Origin: Betaproteobacteria bacterium UBA6904
Lineage (GTDB): Bacteria > Pseudomonadota > Gammaproteobacteria > Burkholderiales > SG8-39
Direction of reading: 5' to 3'
Assembly (NCBI GenBank): GCA_002451175.1
Contig: DKBI01000170.1
Coordinates: 8,277-16,010 of the forward strand
DNA length: 7,734 nt
Below are positions 5,918 through 7,734 of this stretch, one piece after another; positions within the stretch are counted from its first letter, which is position 1, and each line of letters starts with the position of its first letter. A model generated the notes under the pieces. That model did no database searches, had not been told where the DNA came from, and saw only the letters and a program-made list of their open reading frames with translations. The translations under genes and the position numbers were made by a program.

Positions 5918-6393
5918 CGGAGACCCTGGCGCGCGAAACGGGACGCCGGCTGGCGGAGACCGGCGACTGGCTGGTCACCGCGGAGTCGTGCACCGGCGGC
6001 GCCGTCGCGCAGGCCGTGACGTCCGTGCCCGGCTCGTCGGCGTGGTTCGAGCGCGGCTTCGTGACGTACTCCAACGCGGCCAAGGAAGAGATGCTCGGCG
6101 TGCGGAGCGAGACGCTCGAGCGATTCGGCGCGGTGAGCGAGGAGACCGCGATCGAAATGGCGCGCGGCGCGCTGCGCCGGAGTCGCGGCACGGTCGCCGT
6201 GGCGATCACGGGGGTCGCCGGGCCGTCCGGCGGGACTGCTGCCAAGCCCGTGGGACTTGTCTGTTTCGCCTGGGCGAGTGCGCGCGAGGCGAGAAGCGAA
6301 TGTCGCCGCTTCGACGGCGACCGCGCCGGCGTGCGCCGGCAGGCCGTGGAGCGGGCGCTCCAGGGCGTGATGGACCTGCTGCAGCCCCGGTGA
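5914..6393 (+). CDS. pncC: Nicotinamide-nucleotide amidohydrolase PncC (CinA C-terminal domain protein)
   Basis: This 159-residue protein is a stand-alone CinA C-terminal domain, without the N-terminal molybdopterin-binding-like domain of full CinA. Family motifs are clear: TAESCTGG (22-29, with the nucleophilic serine at 25), GSSAWFERGFVTYSNAAKEEMLGV (40-63), FGAVSEETA and AITGVAGPSGGTAAKPVG. The match to E. coli YgaD/PncC in the AWFERGFVTYSN stretch is very close. The enzyme deamidates nicotinamide mononucleotide to nicotinic acid mononucleotide, recycling the NMN released by NAD-dependent DNA ligase. The ATG overlaps the pgpA stop as ATGA with no Shine-Dalgarno, implying coupled translation and the end of this operon. 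In many Proteobacteria recA follows this gene, but here it does not. Confidence 0.95.
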   Translation: MTETLARETGRRLAETGDWLVTAESCTGGAVAQAVTSVPGSSAWFERGFVTYSNAAKEEMLGVRSETLERFGAVSEETAIEMARGALRRSRGTVAVAITGVAGPSGGTAAKPVGLVCFAWASAREARSECRRFDGDRAGVRRQAVERALQGVMDLLQPR

Positions 6394-6424
6394 CTGGAAT
6401 CAACGCCGTATCCTGAAATCGCGC

Positions 6425-6430
6425 TAATCT
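6425..6430 (+). promoter_or_regulatory. Possible weak -10 element before the MEMO-AMMECR1 gene
   Basis: TAATCT lies six bases before the ATG at 6437, the same geometry as the TATAAT before ribBX. It matches TATAAT at only three of six positions and has no visible -35, so it is a weak call. The 43-base gap after pncC is locally more AT-rich than its surroundings and contains no hairpin or good Shine-Dalgarno. Read-through from pncC is an equal possibility. Confidence 0.2.
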
Positions 6431-6436
6431 GCGGGC

Positions 6437-7734
6437 ATGGCAGCCGTCGTGCGTCCCGCCGCCGTGGCCGGCATGTTCTATCCCCGCGACCCGCGCGAGC
6501 TGTCCGCGGACATCGCGGAGCTGCTCGGCGGCGTCGAGCCGCTTCAGCCGCAACTCGATTTCCCGAAGGCGATCATCGTGCCGCACGCCGGATACGTCTA
6601 CTCCGGCGCGGTGGCCGCAGCGGCATACGACGCGATTGCACCAGGTCGCGGCATCGTCCGGCGTGTCGTGATTCTCGGTCCCGTGCATCGGGTCCCGGTG
6701 CGCGGGCTCGCGCTGCCGGAGGCCGCCGCGTTCGACACGCCGCTGGGGCGGGTGCCGGTCGACGCGCAAGCACGCGCGCTGCTGCAGGGCCTGCCGCAGG
6801 TCGTGACCAGTGCCGCGGCGCATGCGCAGGAGCATTCGCTCGAGGTGCAGCTGCCGTTCCTGCAGCGGGTGCTCGGTGCGTTTTCCGTCGTGCCCTTCGC
6901 GGTGGGCGATGCGCGGCCCTCGGAGGTCGCCGAGGTGCTCGAACGGCTTTGGGGCGAACGCGAGACCCTGTTCGTGCTGTCTACGGATCTCTCCCACTAC
7001 CATTCCTACGACGAAGCTTGCGCCATCGACGCGGCGACGGCGCAGCGCATCGCCGCGCTCAACGGTGACTTGAGCCACGAGCAGGCGTGCGGCGCCACGC
7101 CGCTGAACGGGCTGCTGCAGGCCGCGCGGCGTCGCGGGCTGGGCATCCGAAAGCTCGCGGCCTGCAATTCCGGCGACAGCGCGGGCGGCAAGGGACGGGT
7201 CGTCGGCTACGCGGCCTTCGCGCTGTTCGAGCCCGGCACCTTATCGCTCGAGGCGGCCGGCCCAGCCCTCCTCGCGATCGCCCGCGATTCCGTCGCGCAC
7301 GCTCTGGGCCTGCAGGCCGAGGCGCCGCGCACCGATGCGCCTGCCTGGCTGCGGCAAGCGGGCGCCAGCTTCACCACGCTCACCCTGGACGGCAAACTGC
7401 GCGGCTGCGTCGGCAGCCTCGCCGCGCACCGGCCGTTGGGCGACGACGTGGCCGAGAATGCGAAACGCGCCGCGTTCGAGGACCCGCGCTTCCCGGCGCT
7501 GACGCGTGACGAGTGGCCGCGCTGCCGCGTGGAAGTGTCGCTGCTGTCGGCGCCGAAACCCTTGTCCTTTGCGGACGAGGCCGATCTGCTGGCTCAGCTG
7601 CGCCGCGGCGAGGATGGCCTCATCCTCGACTGCGACGGCCGCCGCGGCACCTTTCTGCCCCAGGTCTGGGAAAGCATTGCGGAGCCGCGCCAGTTTCTGA
7701 CGGAGCTGAAGCGCAAGGCGGGGCTGCCCGTGGA
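6437..7734 (+). CDS. AmmeMemoRadiSam system fusion protein: MEMO1-like (B) plus AMMECR1-like (A) domains, 3' truncated
   Basis: One uninterrupted frame of 432 codons runs off the window end. Residues 1-264 are a MEMO-family domain: VRPAAVAGMFYP at the start, VPHAGYVYSG with His50, ILGPVHRV with His84, EHSLEVQLPFLQ, STDLSHY with Asp184 and His187, and AACNSGD with Cys243. His50, His84 and Cys243 correspond to the metal ligands His49, His81 and Cys244 of human MEMO1. Residues from about 272 onward are an AMMECR1 domain: LRGCVGSL (321-328), AAFEDPRFPALTRDEW, VEVSLLS, and TFLPQVWE followed by KRKAGLP near the cut. In bacteria and archaea these domains are proteins B and A of the AmmeMemoRadiSam system, encoded with a radical SAM protein. 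The biochemical role is not settled; do not assume a substrate. The start is the ATG before VRPAAVAG. Probably only a few tens of residues are missing. Confidence 0.93.
   Translation, partial: MAAVVRPAAVAGMFYPRDPRELSADIAELLGGVEPLQPQLDFPKAIIVPHAGYVYSGAVAAAAYDAIAPGRGIVRRVVILGPVHRVPVRGLALPEAAAFDTPLGRVPVDAQARALLQGLPQVVTSAAAHAQEHSLEVQLPFLQRVLGAFSVVPFAVGDARPSEVAEVLERLWGERETLFVLSTDLSHYHSYDEACAIDAATAQRIAALNGDLSHEQACGATPLNGLLQAARRRGLGIRKLAACNSGDSAGGKGRVVGYAAFALFEPGTLSLEAAGPALLAIARDSVAHALGLQAEAPRTDAPAWLRQAGASFTTLTLDGKLRGCVGSLAAHRPLGDDVAENAKRAAFEDPRFPALTRDEWPRCRVEVSLLSAPKPLSFADEADLLAQLRRGEDGLILDCDGRRGTFLPQVWESIAEPRQFLTELKRKAGLPV

Noticed and set aside
5914..6393. pncC as a truncated remnant of full-length cinA
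   Set aside because: Stand-alone PncC of about 160 residues is a normal form in Proteobacteria, and all its motifs are present with a tight ATGA junction, so there is no sign of decay.
6394..6436. Terminator or recA promoter with LexA box after pncC
   Set aside because: No inverted repeat with a T-run and no CTGT-type LexA palindrome is present; the next gene is not recA.
6206..7078. Minus-strand open frame of 290 codons opposite pncC and the MEMO domain
   Set aside because: No conserved motifs, and the opposite strand carries intact, well-recognised domains over the same bases.

Overview
The window is very GC-rich, densely packed chromosomal DNA. Every supported gene lies on the + strand, and no gap between genes exceeds about 100 bases. 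Gene content and order (ffh, then rpsP-rimM-trmD-rplS, then a riboflavin/nusB/thiL/pgpA block) point to a Proteobacterium, most likely a beta- or gammaproteobacterium. Details such as the WDE form of the PgpA motif and the degenerate RibA-like half of the ribB product fit that placement. I cannot name a genus. I see no mobile elements, rRNA, tRNA or CRISPR.

Region 1 (1-443) holds the 3' end of ffh (SRP54, Met-rich M domain) and a 79-residue protein of unknown function with a good ribosome binding site. Region 2 (444-2441) is the rpsP-rimM-trmD-rplS operon (S16, 16S maturation factor, tRNA m1G37 methyltransferase, L19). A near-consensus sigma70-type promoter precedes it, with two related GGGGA..TTCCCC palindromes, one of them inside the promoter spacer. 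rimM appears to lack an ATG/GTG start and probably begins at a CTG overlapping the rpsP stop.

Region 3 (2457-6393) is a tight run of ribBX-ribH-nusB-thiL-pgpA-pncC, most genes joined by ATGA overlaps. It begins with a perfect TATAAT only six bases before the ribBX ATG, which suggests a leaderless transcript. A long imperfect stem-loop abuts that -10 and may end the rplS operon. The ribBX product has an intact 3,4-dihydroxybutanone-phosphate synthase half, but its GTP cyclohydrolase II-like half lacks the zinc cysteines and the catalytic loop. RibBX and RibH would together supply lumazine for riboflavin. NusB acts in rRNA antitermination, ThiL makes thiamine diphosphate, PgpA makes phosphatidylglycerol, and PncC recycles nicotinamide mononucleotide.

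Region 4 (6437-end) is a long gene that runs off the window. It encodes a fusion of a MEMO1-like domain (metal ligands intact) and an AMMECR1-like domain. These are proteins B and A of the AmmeMemoRadiSam system, whose third part is a radical SAM enzyme normally encoded nearby. Its biochemical role is still poorly defined, and it is the least understood and most interesting element here.
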